Below are positions 1 through 7,612 of a stretch of 42,774 nt of DNA, piece after piece. The stretch comes from a virus. The stretch is taken from positions 1 through 42,774 of the IMG/VR virus record IMGVR_UViG_3300011116_000716, one strand, 5' to 3'. The position numbers were made by a program, and so were the translations under genes. The notes under the pieces are model-generated. The model searched no databases. It had not been told where the DNA came from and saw nothing but the letters and a program-made list of their open reading frames with translations. Within the stretch, counting starts at the first letter, position 1, and each line of letters begins with the position of its first letter.

Positions 1-127
1 AACTGCATCAAAACAAATAAAGTCTGAGAAGGTTCTGGCACTGGAAGTGGAACAATCGCATCACGGATATTTCCACCAAAAGAGTCGCAAAGCTTCCATT
101 CAGAAGGGCGGAAAGGTTTCATGCCGC
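1..127. repeat. Direct terminal repeat, left copy (circular genome overlap)
   Basis: Bases 1-127 are identical to 42648-42774. The repeat starts and ends inside the portal gene and keeps its reading frame when the ends are merged. An exact overlap of 127 bases matches the largest k-mer used by common short-read assemblers, so it most likely marks a circular assembly and not a biological terminal repeat. The unique circle would be 42,647 bp. Confidence 0.95.
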
Positions 128-1355
128 CAGAAATGTTTAATGCTTTGGAAATGAACCCACCGCCAGTATTTTGCAAAGTTCCCGCATCAGTCAGTTGGTT
201 GATTGAGCTATTGATTGCTGAGTTGATGTTAAACAGTAAGTGACCTAAGCCAACACCATAAAACGAACCATCAGGCGAAGGAATGAAGATGTAGCGCACG
301 AAGAAGTTGATAGCTTCGATGCATTGGATTTGGCCTTTCTTGTTTTTCTTAACGTCTTTTTCTTTAAATCTTTTAACTAACTTAACCAGCTTGTTAGTAG
401 CCTTATGAACAACTGCAATGTAAGGTTCAGCATAGCCATCACCATCTAAGTCAATCCAAGTGTGTTGTTCTAAGAAAGTGACTAAGCCAGCAGAAGCTTC
501 GTCGCCAGTGCTTTTCTCGTCATTCTTATCTAATGCATTGTCAAAAGAAGCTGAGTCTTGAGCGTTTGGATCAAAATCAAAATCAATGTAGTCGCCAGAA
601 CGAATGCAAGAAACGACATCTTGCGGATATTTCTCAATAATATGAGTGACAGGAGCTGTAAAGGAAGGTGCGAAATCGTTAATAATCAGTTTGTCTGGGT
701 AAATCAAATCAGAGCAAAGCTTTTCGCCTTCAGAAGAATAATAATCCTTTTTAAACATCGTTCCTAGCGCGCTTAATGCACCAAACAACGCGTCCATGTC
801 TTCCTCGAAGTTGTCGATCTCTTCGTTTAGTTGGTAGTTAAGAACTGTTGCGACTCTTTGGCCTCTCTTAAGCTTTGCACCTACGTTTTGAATAGCTGGC
901 AAACCTGTTTCATCAAGGACAGCAATTGAGCCATCTTCATTGCGCATCTCATTGCCTTCGATGTCTTTCATCACTTCGCCATCATCATTTCCTATTACTT
1001 TTGCTTTGACAATGTTGCCGTCTTTGAAAATCTCAGGATAACATTTAGCGGAAAACTCAACGCAAGCGGTGGCTATAAGCGGAAAGCTTACGTTAGAAGC
1101 GCCATCGAAAGGAAATGATCTCTTCTCGGATTGAGAAAGAACGTATTTAATGATTTCTTGAAGTTGTTTTTGTTTCTCGGTGCGAGACTGTAGATCGGTT
1201 GTGAATCTAGTGTTGACTTGAGTGGCAACAGACGCGCGCATTTCTTCAGATAAAACCTCGGCAAGGTTGTCTGTGCTTAGAATGGTGCTAAAGTCTAAAT
1301 ATTGTGCAGAGTCTTGAGTAAGCAGCATTATTTGCGCGTTATTTTTCTGATTCAT
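1..1355 (-). CDS. Portal protein, N-terminal part (gene split by the window ends)
   Basis: This is the N-terminal part of the portal ring subunit, through which DNA is packaged and ejected. Translation starts at ATG 1355 (MNQKNNAQIMLL) and runs off position 1. It continues in frame in the fragment at 41822-42774. Joined across the 127-base overlap the protein has 726 residues, close to the 725 residues of P22 gp1. The text DGDGYAEPYIAVVH and the run of lysines around KEKDVKKNKKGQ are typical of the P22-like portal family. It follows terL in the late block with a 54-base gap. A GAG about 7 bases before the ATG is a weak ribosome binding site. Confidence 0.88.
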   Translation of the reverse strand, partial: MNQKNNAQIMLLTQDSAQYLDFSTILSTDNLAEVLSEEMRASVATQVNTRFTTDLQSRTEKQKQLQEIIKYVLSQSEKRSFPFDGASNVSFPLIATACVEFSAKCYPEIFKDGNIVKAKVIGNDDGEVMKDIEGNEMRNEDGSIAVLDETGLPAIQNVGAKLKRGQRVATVLNYQLNEEIDNFEEDMDALFGALSALGTMFKKDYYSSEGEKLCSDLIYPDKLIINDFAPSFTAPVTHIIEKYPQDVVSCIRSGDYIDFDFDPNAQDSASFDNALDKNDEKSTGDEASAGLVTFLEQHTWIDLDGDGYAEPYIAVVHKATNKLVKLVKRFKEKDVKKNKKGQIQCIEAINFFVRYIFIPSPDGSFYGVGLGHLLFNINSAINSSINQLTDAGTLQNTGGGFISKALNISGGMKPFRPSEWKLCDSFGGNIRDAIVPLPVPEPSQTLFVLMQ

Positions 1356-1409
1356 TTACTCAAGGTTGGTTAATTGTTAGATTGCTGTTTTTTAATTGCA
1401 AGGGGTAAA

Positions 1410-2939
1410 TTAATACCCTGTAATTGAATTACGATTGCTCGCATTTAAAAACTCCTCGTAAGCGTACTCATCAACGTAATTGTCTTGGTTCGTTAAGTTA
1501 GTCTCTAGCTTATGAACCGAGGCGGCAAACGTCTGGAAAGCATCAGCTCCGTTTGAGTTAATATCATGCAAAGGCTGGTCAGAGAATGAGCCAAGCTTTT
1601 CATTAAACTTCTTTCTGTATTCTCTCAGTCTTCCAATGCCAATCTCACACTTCTTTTGATCGAACCAACAGCGATTTAGAATTGATCTTGCTTGATTGAT
1701 TGAGTCCATTTTGTTCTGCGCTCTTACAATTCTTTCAAACTTAAAGCCAAAGTTTCTAGCAATCTCTAAGCCATCCTTTCCATCGTAATAACTTCTTTTG
1801 TTGATGTCATGCGGTGCGAAGTGGTAGCCGTAGTTGTAGCCTTTTTCTTTCAGAATCTTGAAATAGTGCGGCAATGGCTCCTCAGACATCTCGTAGTAGT
1901 CAACCAGGGTGAAGTCAAAGCCCTTCTTCTGGTAAAACCAAATGCAAGTGGTGTCGTTTATTCCTAAGTCCCAAGCTGTGTGAATTGGCAAATCAATGTC
2001 TATTCTTACCTTGCCAATCCTTCCGTCATTCTCCGCCGCGATTAATTCCTTTGACCAGTAAGCGCCAACGATAGCTTTTTGGAACGCTTCCTTTGAATTG
2101 CTCGGGAACTCTTGCTTCATTAGATCACCTTGGGTCTCTTCTTTCTTGCAATACCAAGTCTTTTGCTGTCTGGTTAGTTCAATGCCTTCGTTCTTAAGAT
2201 CTAGGAAATAGTCGTTTTGCTTATCGTTGAAAGCATAATCCGCAACCATTTGATATTTCTTGTCTTTCCACCAACCAAAGAAGTGAAACTTCCAATCAAG
2301 AGGTGTTAGCTCTTCTTTCATTCTCTTCTTTCTCTCAGCAACGTCGCATAAGTTGAAGAAGTGACCGCTTGCGCCTTGTGCTGTTGATTCAATAACTATC
2401 TGTTGGCCTTGATGCACTGTGTTAAGTGAACCCGACATAATCTCTTCAGCTTTGTCTGGTGACTTCCTGCAAATCTTGCCGAACTCTGTGATGTGTAATC
2501 TTTGAACTGTGCCAGAACGTGCTGATGTAGTGACAGAATAAGATGAACCATTGCTGAACCGCATGATCTCAGTTGAATCGGTCACAAGCTTTCTGTGTTC
2601 TTTTATCTCGGCAGGCAATCTGTCATAAGCATAACGAACCTTATCTCTAAGTAGCTTCTTTGCGTCTTCTAAGTCATCACCAATTAAAACGGCTGTGATG
2701 TTTGAGTTGAATAGGCAGTCATCTAAGAAGTTAATGCAATAGAATGTTGTGATGCCCATCTGACGAGCTTTTAACACAATGTTAAGAGGGTGTTTTTCTT
2801 CTATTAATTCGCTTTGTGCTTCATTGCAGATAAACTTAAACTCCCTACCGTTCTCATCTTTGCAGTAGTACAAGTTGGACATACGCCAAGTCTTGTTTGC
2901 AAGCAGTTCAGCTAGTTTTTGTTTTTGTTCTGGTTTCAT
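1410..2939 (-). CDS. terL: Terminase large subunit
   Basis: ATP-driven packaging motor with a headful-type nuclease. From the ATG at 2939 it is 509 residues. A Walker A-like loop without the classical GKS/T (KARQMGITT, residues 57-65) is followed by a Walker B region (RLHITEF, 148-153). The C-terminal RNase H-like nuclease shows acidic residues D324 (TAWDLG), D378 (APHDIN) and D466 (NGADAF). A TTG three codons upstream (2948) is an alternative start, but neither start has a clear Shine-Dalgarno sequence. It lies between terS and the portal gene, the usual order. The family call is firm, the exact start is not. Confidence 0.93.
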   Translation of the reverse strand: MKPEQKQKLAELLANKTWRMSNLYYCKDENGREFKFICNEAQSELIEEKHPLNIVLKARQMGITTFYCINFLDDCLFNSNITAVLIGDDLEDAKKLLRDKVRYAYDRLPAEIKEHRKLVTDSTEIMRFSNGSSYSVTTSARSGTVQRLHITEFGKICRKSPDKAEEIMSGSLNTVHQGQQIVIESTAQGASGHFFNLCDVAERKKRMKEELTPLDWKFHFFGWWKDKKYQMVADYAFNDKQNDYFLDLKNEGIELTRQQKTWYCKKEETQGDLMKQEFPSNSKEAFQKAIVGAYWSKELIAAENDGRIGKVRIDIDLPIHTAWDLGINDTTCIWFYQKKGFDFTLVDYYEMSEEPLPHYFKILKEKGYNYGYHFAPHDINKRSYYDGKDGLEIARNFGFKFERIVRAQNKMDSINQARSILNRCWFDQKKCEIGIGRLREYRKKFNEKLGSFSDQPLHDINSNGADAFQTFAASVHKLETNLTNQDNYVDEYAYEEFLNASNRNSITGY

Positions 2940-2975
2940 TAATCGCAAACTTGAATGGAATCTAAGCTAATCATC

Positions 2976-3398
2976 TTATTTGTTGTTGTCGATTTCTTTT
3001 AACACTTCACCAAGCCACGAGGTAGTCGAGCTGGTGTCTTTGATTTCTGCTTGAATCTTGTGCGAATCACTAAACTTGTTTTTGTTCTTAACTGCGGCTT
3101 TTCTTCTGTAGTGATGGGCAAGCTCTCTTTGTCTTGCAACGGCTGCCTGTGTTGCATCGTCTTGAATGTCAAGGATTGCTTCTTCTGCTTTGTCGAATGC
3201 TCTGTCTGCGCTGTTTTGTAGCGCTTCACGTGCGCGTGCGGAATGTTGAGAGTTATTGACGAAATCACTCACCACCGATAAGTCAACACAAAATTCTTTC
3301 GCAATAAATCTATAATTAAAATCATTCTCCAGCATTTCTATCACCTTGTCAGCGTTCTCGGCTAAAATCTCTTTCTGTGTTTTTTTCTTCTCACTCAT
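2976..3398 (-). CDS. terS: Terminase small subunit
   Basis: 140-residue DNA-recognition subunit of the packaging terminase. An N-terminal helix-turn-helix-like segment (about residues 25-50, FNYRFIAKEFCVDLSVVSDF) is followed by a charged helical region with the pattern ARQRELAHHYRRKAAVKNKNKFSD (residues about 87-110). This pattern resembles the oligomerisation and C-terminal segment of many phage small terminases. The gene lies 36 bases before terL. The call rests on position and general pattern, with moderate sequence support. Confidence 0.8.
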   Translation of the reverse strand: MSEKKKTQKEILAENADKVIEMLENDFNYRFIAKEFCVDLSVVSDFVNNSQHSARAREALQNSADRAFDKAEEAILDIQDDATQAAVARQRELAHHYRRKAAVKNKNKFSDSHKIQAEIKDTSSTTSWLGEVLKEIDNNK

Positions 3399-3429
3399 AC
3401 ACTAATTTTTTTCTTTTTTGATTTTACAC

Positions 3430-3448
3430 AAGCAGTGTGCTTTCGCGA
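3430..3448. repeat. Two adjacent short palindromes upstream of terS
   Basis: AAGCA-GTG-TGCTT (3430-3442) is followed directly by the palindrome TCGCGA (3443-3448). They lie in a GC-rich patch within the 78-base gap between the Ref-like gene and terS. This is where a packaging-initiation (pac) site or a regulatory site could sit. No T-run follows, so a terminator is unlikely. The functional reading is inference. Confidence 0.3.
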
Positions 3449-3476
3449 GGCATGTCAAGTGATTTATTTTTTAAAG

Positions 3477-3803
3477 TCAAGCGCTTTCTAGCATTTTATT
3501 AGTTAATTCAATCAGCTCCTCTTGTGTCCAAAACTTCTTTTCCCACTCATGCAAGGGGGTTTCGTGTATTGCCTCCCCTTTTCCTCCTCTTGTGTGATGC
3601 CAGTCGCATAAGGCGCAGGTTTTTAGATCACTTACCTTTAGTCCTAAGCCACCACCAATTGAATGATGAGCGATTGTCTTTGTCTTTTGCTCTATTCCTT
3701 TTGTGAAGCATACTACGCAAGGCAAGTCATGAATCTTTGCCAATCTCTCCTTATCCTTGAATCCATTCCTTAGCTCTTTTGGTGGCTTAAGATAGCTTTT
3801 CAT
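3477..3803 (-). CDS. HNH-type nuclease, Ref/RecA-dependent nuclease-like
   Basis: 108 residues with a zinc-binding HNH arrangement: C29/C32 (PCVVCF), H46/H47 (AHHSIG), a glycine-rich turn with GLGLKVSD, then C63/C66 and H69/H70 (CALCDWHH). The HH-SIGGGLGLK-D-LC-HH pattern matches the C-terminal nuclease of phage P1 Ref and related DUF968-type proteins. Those proteins cut DNA at RecA-paired sites. The start at 3803 lies 17 bases inside the end of the preceding gene, with GAAGAGAG just before the ATG. It is a late-strand gene before terS, so a role linked to DNA processing or packaging is possible but inferred. Confidence 0.7.
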   Translation of the reverse strand: MKSYLKPPKELRNGFKDKERLAKIHDLPCVVCFTKGIEQKTKTIAHHSIGGGLGLKVSDLKTCALCDWHHTRGGKGEAIHETPLHEWEKKFWTQEELIELTNKMLESA

Positions 3804-4170
3804 CTCTCTTCTTCTTTTCTTCTAGCATTTCTTCAGCCATTTGAAAGCAGTAAATAGGTATGTCTTTCCTCATTTTATCTAACTCTACTCTGGAATTTGC
3901 ATGCATACCTTGCAAAACTCTCATCGCACATTCATCTCTAAATTTAATCTCTTTTTCTTTAGTCATTTTCCCTTCTGTTGTTAAATTTTTAGAACATTCA
4001 GTTTCTAAGACTCGAACAAGCTCTTTAGCCCAAAAACATAAATCTTCAATTCTCATCAAATAACTTAGCGTCAAAGAATCTATTTTGTCGCCGAAAGATA
4101 TTTTGTGAACATGATCGGCGTTGCTTACCAATCTTTCCATTGCCTCTTTAATTTCATCGCTAAGTTTCAT
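3787..4170 (-). CDS. Hypothetical protein, 127 residues
   Basis: Not recognised. The product is mostly helical and charged, with a lysine- and glutamate-rich C-terminus (EEMLEEKKKRDEKLS). It has cysteines at scattered positions and no obvious metal site. It overlaps both neighbours (11 bases with the gene before, 17 bases with the Ref-like gene after), so the three first genes of the late block are probably translationally coupled. Confidence 0.65.
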   Translation of the reverse strand: MKLSDEIKEAMERLVSNADHVHKISFGDKIDSLTLSYLMRIEDLCFWAKELVRVLETECSKNLTTEGKMTKEKEIKFRDECAMRVLQGMHANSRVELDKMRKDIPIYCFQMAEEMLEEKKKRDEKLS

Positions 4171-4366
4171 TTTCCCCCTCGTTAAACATTGCCGCCAAAA
4201 ACATTCCCCTAAGCTTATTTATTTCATCGCCCATAAATACATTTCCCACAGGCTCTTTTCCCATCTCTTCTTCATATTCGTAGATCATTTGGTGTTGTTT
4301 GATAGCAAGCCACGTTTCAAAACATTGGTTGGCTAGCTCATCTAAGTCTATGCTTGTTGTTTTCAT
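4160..4366 (-). CDS. Hypothetical protein, 68 residues, first gene of the minus-strand block
   Basis: Start chosen at ATG 4366 because a good ribosome binding site (GAGGGT) lies 4 bases upstream. An in-frame start at 4399 would translate that site as NEGK. The protein (MKTTSIDLDELANQCFETW) is acidic and helical, and its function is unknown. The putative promoter at 4400-4428 would place this gene first on the leftward transcript. Confidence 0.65.
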   Translation of the reverse strand: MKTTSIDLDELANQCFETWLAIKQHQMIYEYEEEMGKEPVGNVFMGDEINKLRGMFLAAMFNEGENET

Positions 4367-4399
4367 TTTACCCTCATTTTTTAAATTACCAACCCCCAC

Positions 4400-4428
4400 A
4401 CAATACCCACAACAATTTTATTCTTCAA
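4400..4428 (-). promoter_or_regulatory. Candidate sigma70-type promoter for the leftward block
   Basis: Read on the minus strand, TTGAAG (4428-4423) and TATTGT (4405-4400) are separated by 17 bases. Each matches the consensus at 4 of 6 positions. The start point would lie about 35 bases before the ATG at 4366. Position and spacing are good and the hexamers only fair. Confidence 0.4.
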
Positions 4429-4625
4429 GCCCTTTCTCTCTAGCCCTCACAAGTATTTACAGCGTATTTACTTTGTACATACAATTTGAGTTATTCAGTA
4501 TTTCTTAACAACTAAAATTACCCCAAATCTTTTTTAATTTATTTTTCCCCTCTCCCATCAAATTATCCTGCAAATCCTTCTGGCTCTAGCTTTCTAATTA
4601 CTTTAAAATTCTTTTAAATAATTGC
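4429..4625. other. Divergent intergenic control region
   Basis: No gene is visible between the leftward promoter candidate and the rightward one. The stretch is very AT-rich and contains one short palindrome (see 4473-4484). It separates the two transcription blocks and is the natural place for operators. Confidence 0.6.
4473..4484. promoter_or_regulatory. Operator-like inverted repeat in the divergent region
   Basis: TTGTA-CA-TACAA is a perfect 5-base inverted repeat with a 2-base centre. It sits between the two divergent promoter candidates. Twelve bases of it (TGTACATACAAT, 4474-4485) recur at 18297-18308 inside a tandem repeat near the ribbon-helix-helix gene. Binding by a phage regulator is inference. 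Confidence 0.4.
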
Positions 4626-4654
4626 TTTACAATTAAAATCATGGCTCATAAGAT
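4626..4654 (+). promoter_or_regulatory. Early rightward promoter candidate
   Basis: TTTACA (4626-4631, 5 of 6 to consensus), a 17-base spacer and TAAGAT (4649-4654, 4 of 6). The start point near 4661 would give a leader of about 40 bases before the first early gene at 4702. It is the best promoter-like signal in the divergent region. Confidence 0.55.
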
Positions 4655-4701
4655 GATGTCACACCAAAAAACAAATCAAACAAATAAATGAGGTTTTAAA
4701 A

Positions 4702-4959
4702 ATGACAAATGCGCTAGTTTCAACTCAAGTGACAAAAGAAGTATTTAAAGACTCTTTATTAGAAAGATTAGAAAAATTCGGTTTAGATAAAATGAAAGAA
4801 GGGGCTGAAAAAAAAGCTTACATTTCAACTTTTGTATTAGCTTATTTTACAGCTACAAAAGACTTCTCAAATCACTCAGTTGATCCTGATGATTTAGATG
4901 GAATTAGAGAAGAAATTACAAAATTGTTTAAATATGATGATTTAGATTACGGAATTTAA
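4702..4959 (+). CDS. Hypothetical early protein, 85 residues
   Basis: First gene of the early block, with ribosome binding site GAGG 8 bases before the ATG. Not recognised. It is mainly helical, with a lysine-rich middle (residues 25-37) and an acidic second half (DPDDLDG, DDLDYG). First early genes of phages often act on the host, but nothing in the sequence shows this. Confidence 0.7.
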   Translation: MTNALVSTQVTKEVFKDSLLERLEKFGLDKMKEGAEKKAYISTFVLAYFTATKDFSNHSVDPDDLDGIREEITKLFKYDDLDYGI

Positions 4960-4988
4960 CAAAATTAATAACAAATGAGGGCAAAAAA

Positions 4989-5225
4989 ATGGAACAATTT
5001 AAAAGCATTACTAAAATGAGCGATGCAGACTTAACATTAGAATTAATCACAATTTCATCTAGTTCGCATGTTTGTGCTTCAGATTGTTTAAAAGAAAAAG
5101 GTTTCACTGAATTTAAGAATGAAGACGGAAACCCACGCTTTGCTAAAAACGGGGAAGTGTTTAAATACAATCACCCGATTTGGGACATTAAAAACAAGAA
5201 AGTTCTTTTGAGAAAAATTAATTAA
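4989..5225 (+). CDS. Hypothetical early protein, 78 residues
   Basis: Preceded by GAGGGC 6 bases before the ATG. The protein begins MEQFKSITKMSDADL and contains two cysteines (residues 29 and 33). Its second half is basic and probably beta-rich (NGEVFKYNHPIWDIKNKKVL). No family recognised. Confidence 0.65.
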   Translation: MEQFKSITKMSDADLTLELITISSSSHVCASDCLKEKGFTEFKNEDGNPRFAKNGEVFKYNHPIWDIKNKKVLLRKIN

Positions 5226-5238
5226 AACGAGGTAAAAA

Positions 5239-5442
5239 ATGAGCGCTAACGTTAAAGGTTTAAAAAATATTTCAAAAAACTCTAAAGAATTTGAGATCAA
5301 ATATCATCACATGATTATTTATGCAGTGTATCACGAAGCGTTAATTGTAATGAGAAGTTTAGAGGAAAAATTGGAAGATGCGTGCAACAGACTAGATGAA
5401 GCTGGCATCTTCCGACAAGATTTAATTAAAGAGGAGAGCTAA
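5239..5442 (+). CDS. Hypothetical early protein, 67 residues
   Basis: Good ribosome binding site (GAGGT) before ATG 5239. The second half is an amphipathic helix (MRSLEEKLEDACNRLDEAG). No family recognised. It ends one base before the start of a small membrane-protein gene whose ribosome binding site lies in the last codons of this gene. Confidence 0.65.
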   Translation: MSANVKGLKNISKNSKEFEIKYHHMIIYAVYHEALIVMRSLEEKLEDACNRLDEAGIFRQDLIKEES

Positions 5443-5443
5443 C

Positions 5444-5602
5444 ATGTCACCAGCCGAAATCTTCGACTTACTAACATCAAACGAAACACCCGACTTTAAA
5501 CTAGCTCTAAAAGCTTTCTTAAGGGTCTGCATTGGTGCAGTGCTTATGATTATTTTCTTTGGGGTTTGTGAGTGGTATGGGCTTAATTATTTAACTTTTT
5601 AA
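5444..5602 (+). CDS. Small single-pass membrane protein, 52 residues
   Basis: Starts at ATG 5444 after GAGGAGAG. It has a soluble N-terminus of about 25 residues and then one hydrophobic segment (RVCIGAVLMIIFFGVCEW, about residues 27-44), followed by a short tail. Function unknown. Its stop is separated by one base from the next start, consistent with coupled expression. Confidence 0.6.
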   Translation: MSPAEIFDLLTSNETPDFKLALKAFLRVCIGAVLMIIFFGVCEWYGLNYLTF

Positions 5603-5603
5603 A

Positions 5604-5807
5604 ATGAAAATCTCGGAAATTTACAACAAAATGATTGCTGAAAACCTCAGCTATTCACAAATAGTGGCTCAACTAGACCCGCCAATCACAATACAAGGCC
5701 TGCGTTATCACGTGGCTAAGTATTGCAAGAAAAACTCACTGCCTTTGCCAGCGGGTAAAAGGGGAAGAAAGGAAGTGGTTAAAAACTTTAAACTAAAGGG
5801 GGAATAA
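5604..5807 (+). CDS. Small helix-turn-helix protein
   Basis: 67 residues. Residues 3-42 fit a helix-turn-helix (SEIYNKMIAENLSYSQIVAQ, then TIQGLRYHVAKYCKK as the recognition helix region). A basic tail (AGKRGRKEVVKNFKLKG) follows. It probably binds DNA or RNA and could be an early regulator, although no family member was identified. Its stop abuts the next start (TAAATG). Confidence 0.6.
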   Translation: MKISEIYNKMIAENLSYSQIVAQLDPPITIQGLRYHVAKYCKKNSLPLPAGKRGRKEVVKNFKLKGE

Positions 5808-6065
5808 ATGAAAAATCCAATCAACATGACGCCGCAGGAATTAATCGAAAACGGTTTTGACGGCCCAAGAGTCCCATGCGTTGAAAAACTTAATGGGGGG
5901 AAAATTATAGGAGCTTCTAAAATTGGAAAACTAAAACCAACTAATGCAATCACAATGAGAGGAAAGCCTGTTTTTTTGACCGAGAAAGGGGAGTTGGTTT
6001 CTTGTGAGACAAAGATGGCTGAAAGAATTGAAGAGCGTTTAAATCAATTAAAAATGGGGGTATAA
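5808..6065 (+). CDS. Hypothetical protein, 85 residues
   Basis: Begins directly after the stop of the HTH gene, with GGGGG as ribosome binding site inside that gene. It is a beta-rich first part with many glycines and a helical C-terminus (MAERIEERLNQLKMG). No family recognised. It overlaps the next start by one base (TAATG). Confidence 0.6.
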   Translation: MKNPINMTPQELIENGFDGPRVPCVEKLNGGKIIGASKIGKLKPTNAITMRGKPVFLTEKGELVSCETKMAERIEERLNQLKMGV

Positions 6066-6640
6066 TGGAAAACGAATTAAGTTTTGAATTAGAAAGAAAA
6101 GAAATATCAGATTTGCAAGCCGATAATAACTATTGCCCGCCTAATTATTTAGGCCAGTTTAGTGGTCATATTCAGCAAAAACTAATTGCGGCAATACCAC
6201 AAGCTTTGACTTATGCTTTGCCTAAATACCGCTCTAAAACTCAACCGTGCAATTGTGTTAAGTGTGGCAAAATCTACGCTTCAGAACAATCAGCCGAGGA
6301 AATGGGTATGTGTTGGTCTTGTCATTTTGACGAATCTCAGCAATGCCTAGAAGACATGGAAAAGTTTGTGCTTGAGATTGGTGAGAAAAAAAACTACTCA
6401 TGCAGAAAGGTTGAAAGCTACATGCCAAACCGTATTGGTGAAGATAAGAAATGGGAAGTGCAGAAATACTTCAAAGAACGTCTTGATGGTCGCATGAAGA
6501 AAAATGAGGTGTACAAAGTAATCAATGATGCGTTTAACCTTGATTTGACACAGAGAGAGGCTCTAGCTTTGCTAGATGTAAATGCTATCAGGGTAGCCGC
6601 GAGAAAAAGAGGTCATTTATTTAATCAAAATGAGGTTTAA
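6065..6640 (+). CDS. Zinc-ribbon protein of unknown function
   Basis: 191 residues with a treble-clef or zinc-ribbon pattern: C64/C67 (CVKCGKIY) and C83/C86 (CWSCHF), plus C62. The C-terminal part is basic and helical (residues 120-185), suited to nucleic acid binding. The ATG overlaps the preceding stop. Possible roles include transcription or replication accessory factor, but no homolog was recognised. Confidence 0.65.
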   Translation: MENELSFELERKEISDLQADNNYCPPNYLGQFSGHIQQKLIAAIPQALTYALPKYRSKTQPCNCVKCGKIYASEQSAEEMGMCWSCHFDESQQCLEDMEKFVLEIGEKKNYSCRKVESYMPNRIGEDKKWEVQKYFKERLDGRMKKNEVYKVINDAFNLDLTQREALALLDVNAIRVAARKRGHLFNQNEV

Positions 6641-6641
6641 A

Positions 6642-6842
6642 ATGAAAAAACTAACGGGTAAAAAATACGAAACAGAAATGCGCCGCCTTCAACATGAAGA
6701 GCAAATCTTATTAGAAGACATCGCAGAGCTAGTAGAAAAAAGAAATAAAATCAGAAGAAAGGGGGTTGCTTTAGTGAAAAAGCCTTTGAAGGTTTTGCAG
6801 GATAAGCTTTTGGCAATTAAACAACAAATGAGAGGTTTATAA
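6642..6842 (+). CDS. Small coiled-coil basic protein, 66 residues
   Basis: Start placed at ATG 6642, with GAGGT 6 bases upstream. An in-frame ATG at 6630 would overlap the preceding gene further and include the ribosome binding site. The product is lysine- and arginine-rich with a heptad-like helix (EEQILLEDIAELVEKRNKI). Function unknown. It overlaps the next gene by one base. Confidence 0.6.
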   Translation: MKKLTGKKYETEMRRLQHEEQILLEDIAELVEKRNKIRRKGVALVKKPLKVLQDKLLAIKQQMRGL

Positions 6843-7030
6843 TGAACGAAAAATTACAAGAAATTTTAGTTGCGATCGCATTAATTGCGGCTCTAGTAGC
6901 TTTTATGGTTTGGAATGTATTAACAGAAATCGAAGAAACAGAGCAAGAACAATTTGGGAAAATTATCGAGTCAACTTGGAATAAAGAATTTGACCAAGAA
7001 AAAGTCTTGACAGCTCCGATTTTTGAATAA
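6842..7030 (+). CDS. Small single-pass membrane protein, 62 residues
   Basis: One hydrophobic helix near the N-terminus (ILVAIALIAALVAFMVW, residues 8-24) followed by an acidic soluble tail rich in Glu/Gln. This resembles a bitopic inner-membrane protein with its C-terminus in the cytoplasm or periplasm. Function unknown. It is the last protein gene before the structured RNA island. Confidence 0.6.
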   Translation: MNEKLQEILVAIALIAALVAFMVWNVLTEIEETEQEQFGKIIESTWNKEFDQEKVLTAPIFE

Positions 7031-7062
7031 ATAAATGGGGTGCGGTTCCTTCATTTCCGCCT

Positions 7063-7118
7063 GCCAGCGCAGACCTCACCTACCTCAAGGCTTTCGGTTC
7101 GAATCCGACTGCGCTGGC
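7063..7118 (+). other. tRNA-like hairpin with T-arm but no D-arm
   Basis: GCCAGCGCA (7063-7071) pairs perfectly with TGCGCTGGC (7110-7118), like an acceptor stem. Just inside the 3' strand sits TCGG-TTCGAAT-CCGA (7094-7108), a textbook T-arm with T-loop. Only 22 bases lie between the 5' strand and the T-arm, no D-arm or clear anticodon arm fits, and no CCA follows. It may be a decayed tRNA or a tRNA-mimicking domain of the surrounding RNA. Confidence 0.5.
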
Positions 7119-7612
7119 TTTCAATTCAACTGGTTAGATTAATTAAGCGGCCTGAATCCTTTAGTTAATCTGACTTGTTGAGCTGAAAAGCTCTAATACA
7201 CTACGTCTTTAGACGGGGCTTGTTCGTGATACAATGGCTGCGATCTTTCGGGGTTGATGGGTGTCGTTGGGCGAAACTCACGCGCTAAATGGTGCACTCG
7301 TTTAGCAAGCTGCAAGCGATGGAAAGTCTGAGGGAGTAATTACCCTCCACGTTCTGGGGCTGCCAAGGTGTGAACTTGGCTAGTGTTTAATTGAAATCAC
7401 TGCGTAGCGGGGGTTTTGAGAATACTCCCAAGCACAGAGGCGGGCTTCATGCTCGGCGTAGTGATGGCTTGGGGGTTGAATAGTGCCTCCAACGAACCCG
7501 AAAGGATCGCACCAGTGGGGGACATTTTTCTCTTGATTCTTAGAAATAGGGGTTGAGAGTGCTGGAAATAAGTAATCGAGTAGGGCTGGATTATTTATTG
7601 TTATTTTCATAT

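Noticed and set aside
558-767. Plus-strand frame opposite the portal gene
   Set aside because: It lies fully inside the portal coding sequence in antisense, with no ribosome binding site. Most other antisense frames over the late genes were rejected for the same reason.
3399-3476. TTGACA on the minus strand at 3453-3458 as a promoter for terS
   Set aside because: At the correct distance (17 bases) lies CTGCTT, which does not resemble a -10 element. The next TAAAAT is 26 bases away.
7240-7345. Resemblance to tmRNA (GCAAGCGATGGAAAGTCTGA compared with the 3' region of E. coli ssrA; GCGAAAC and GGTGCA as near its 5' end)
   Set aside because: No matching tRNA-like domain in the right order, no CCA and no recognisable tag reading frame. 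The similarity is short and may be chance, but a covariance search should settle it.
7031-7390. Group I or group II intron
   Set aside because: No intron-encoded protein, no recognisable P7/S or domain V signature, and no interrupted gene or tRNA on the two sides.
7380-7610. Open reading frame of 76 codons on the minus strand in the structured island
   Set aside because: It is the only minus-strand frame in the early block, has no ribosome binding site, and the same bases form multiple RNA helices on the plus strand. A chance frame in a GC-richer segment is more likely, though not excluded.
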